A stretch of 5,043 nt of DNA from NCBI GenBank assembly GCA_900763885.1, contig CAAFLY010000120.1, positions 1-5,043 of the forward strand. Reading direction: 5' to 3'. Positions 5,038-5,043 of the stretch are shown here, piece after piece. This DNA comes from Clostridia bacterium. GTDB lineage: Bacteria > Bacillota > Clostridia > Oscillospirales > CAG-272. Position numbers and translations under genes: made by a program. A model generated the notes under the pieces. The model was not told where the DNA came from. It saw only the letters and a list, made by a program, of their open reading frames with translations, and searched no databases. Positions within the stretch are counted from its first letter, which is position 1. Each line of letters opens with the position of its first letter.

Positions 5038-5043
5038 GGGGGA

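Overview
The window looks like chromosome from a high-G+C member of the Clostridia (Oscillospiraceae-type Firmicutes). The genes are strongly GC-biased at third codon positions, Shine-Dalgarno sites are purine-rich, the one clear promoter is a textbook housekeeping (sigma-A) promoter, and all four proteins are typical of gut Clostridia. This placement rests on gene content and composition only. No tRNA, rRNA, CRISPR array, transposase or phage gene was found.

Layout: four genes lie on the + strand, separated by 130-270 bp intergenic stretches. Bases 1-322 are non-coding: a possible upstream terminator, an AT-rich block of overlapping palindromes, a perfect TTGACA-N17-TATAAT promoter and a short leader with a GC-rich hairpin. 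Next comes an orphan MinD/ParA-type ATPase (323-1078). A spacer follows with a G-quadruplex motif and a weak promoter. Then comes a small methylglyoxal-synthase-like protein (1347-1784) whose catalytic aspartate is replaced by threonine. A structured intergenic stretch ending in a good intrinsic terminator (1914-1956) separates it from a YmdB-family metallophosphoesterase (2023-2805). The last gene (2937-4778) is a GH127-type (DUF1680) putative beta-L-arabinofuranosidase without a signal peptide. The final 265 bases carry no convincing gene but an unusually dense run of hairpins and a short direct repeat.

The genes do not form one obvious pathway. The ATPase has its own promoter, and the terminator before ymdB suggests the MGS-like gene is transcribed separately from what follows. 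The methylglyoxal synthase family (a bypass of lower glycolysis) and the GH127 enzyme (arabinoside breakdown) are both linked to carbon use, but co-regulation is not shown by the sequence. The points most worth a second look are the MGS paralogue with a rebuilt active site, the hairpin cluster after the GH127 gene, and the structured RNA candidate between the MGS-like gene and ymdB.
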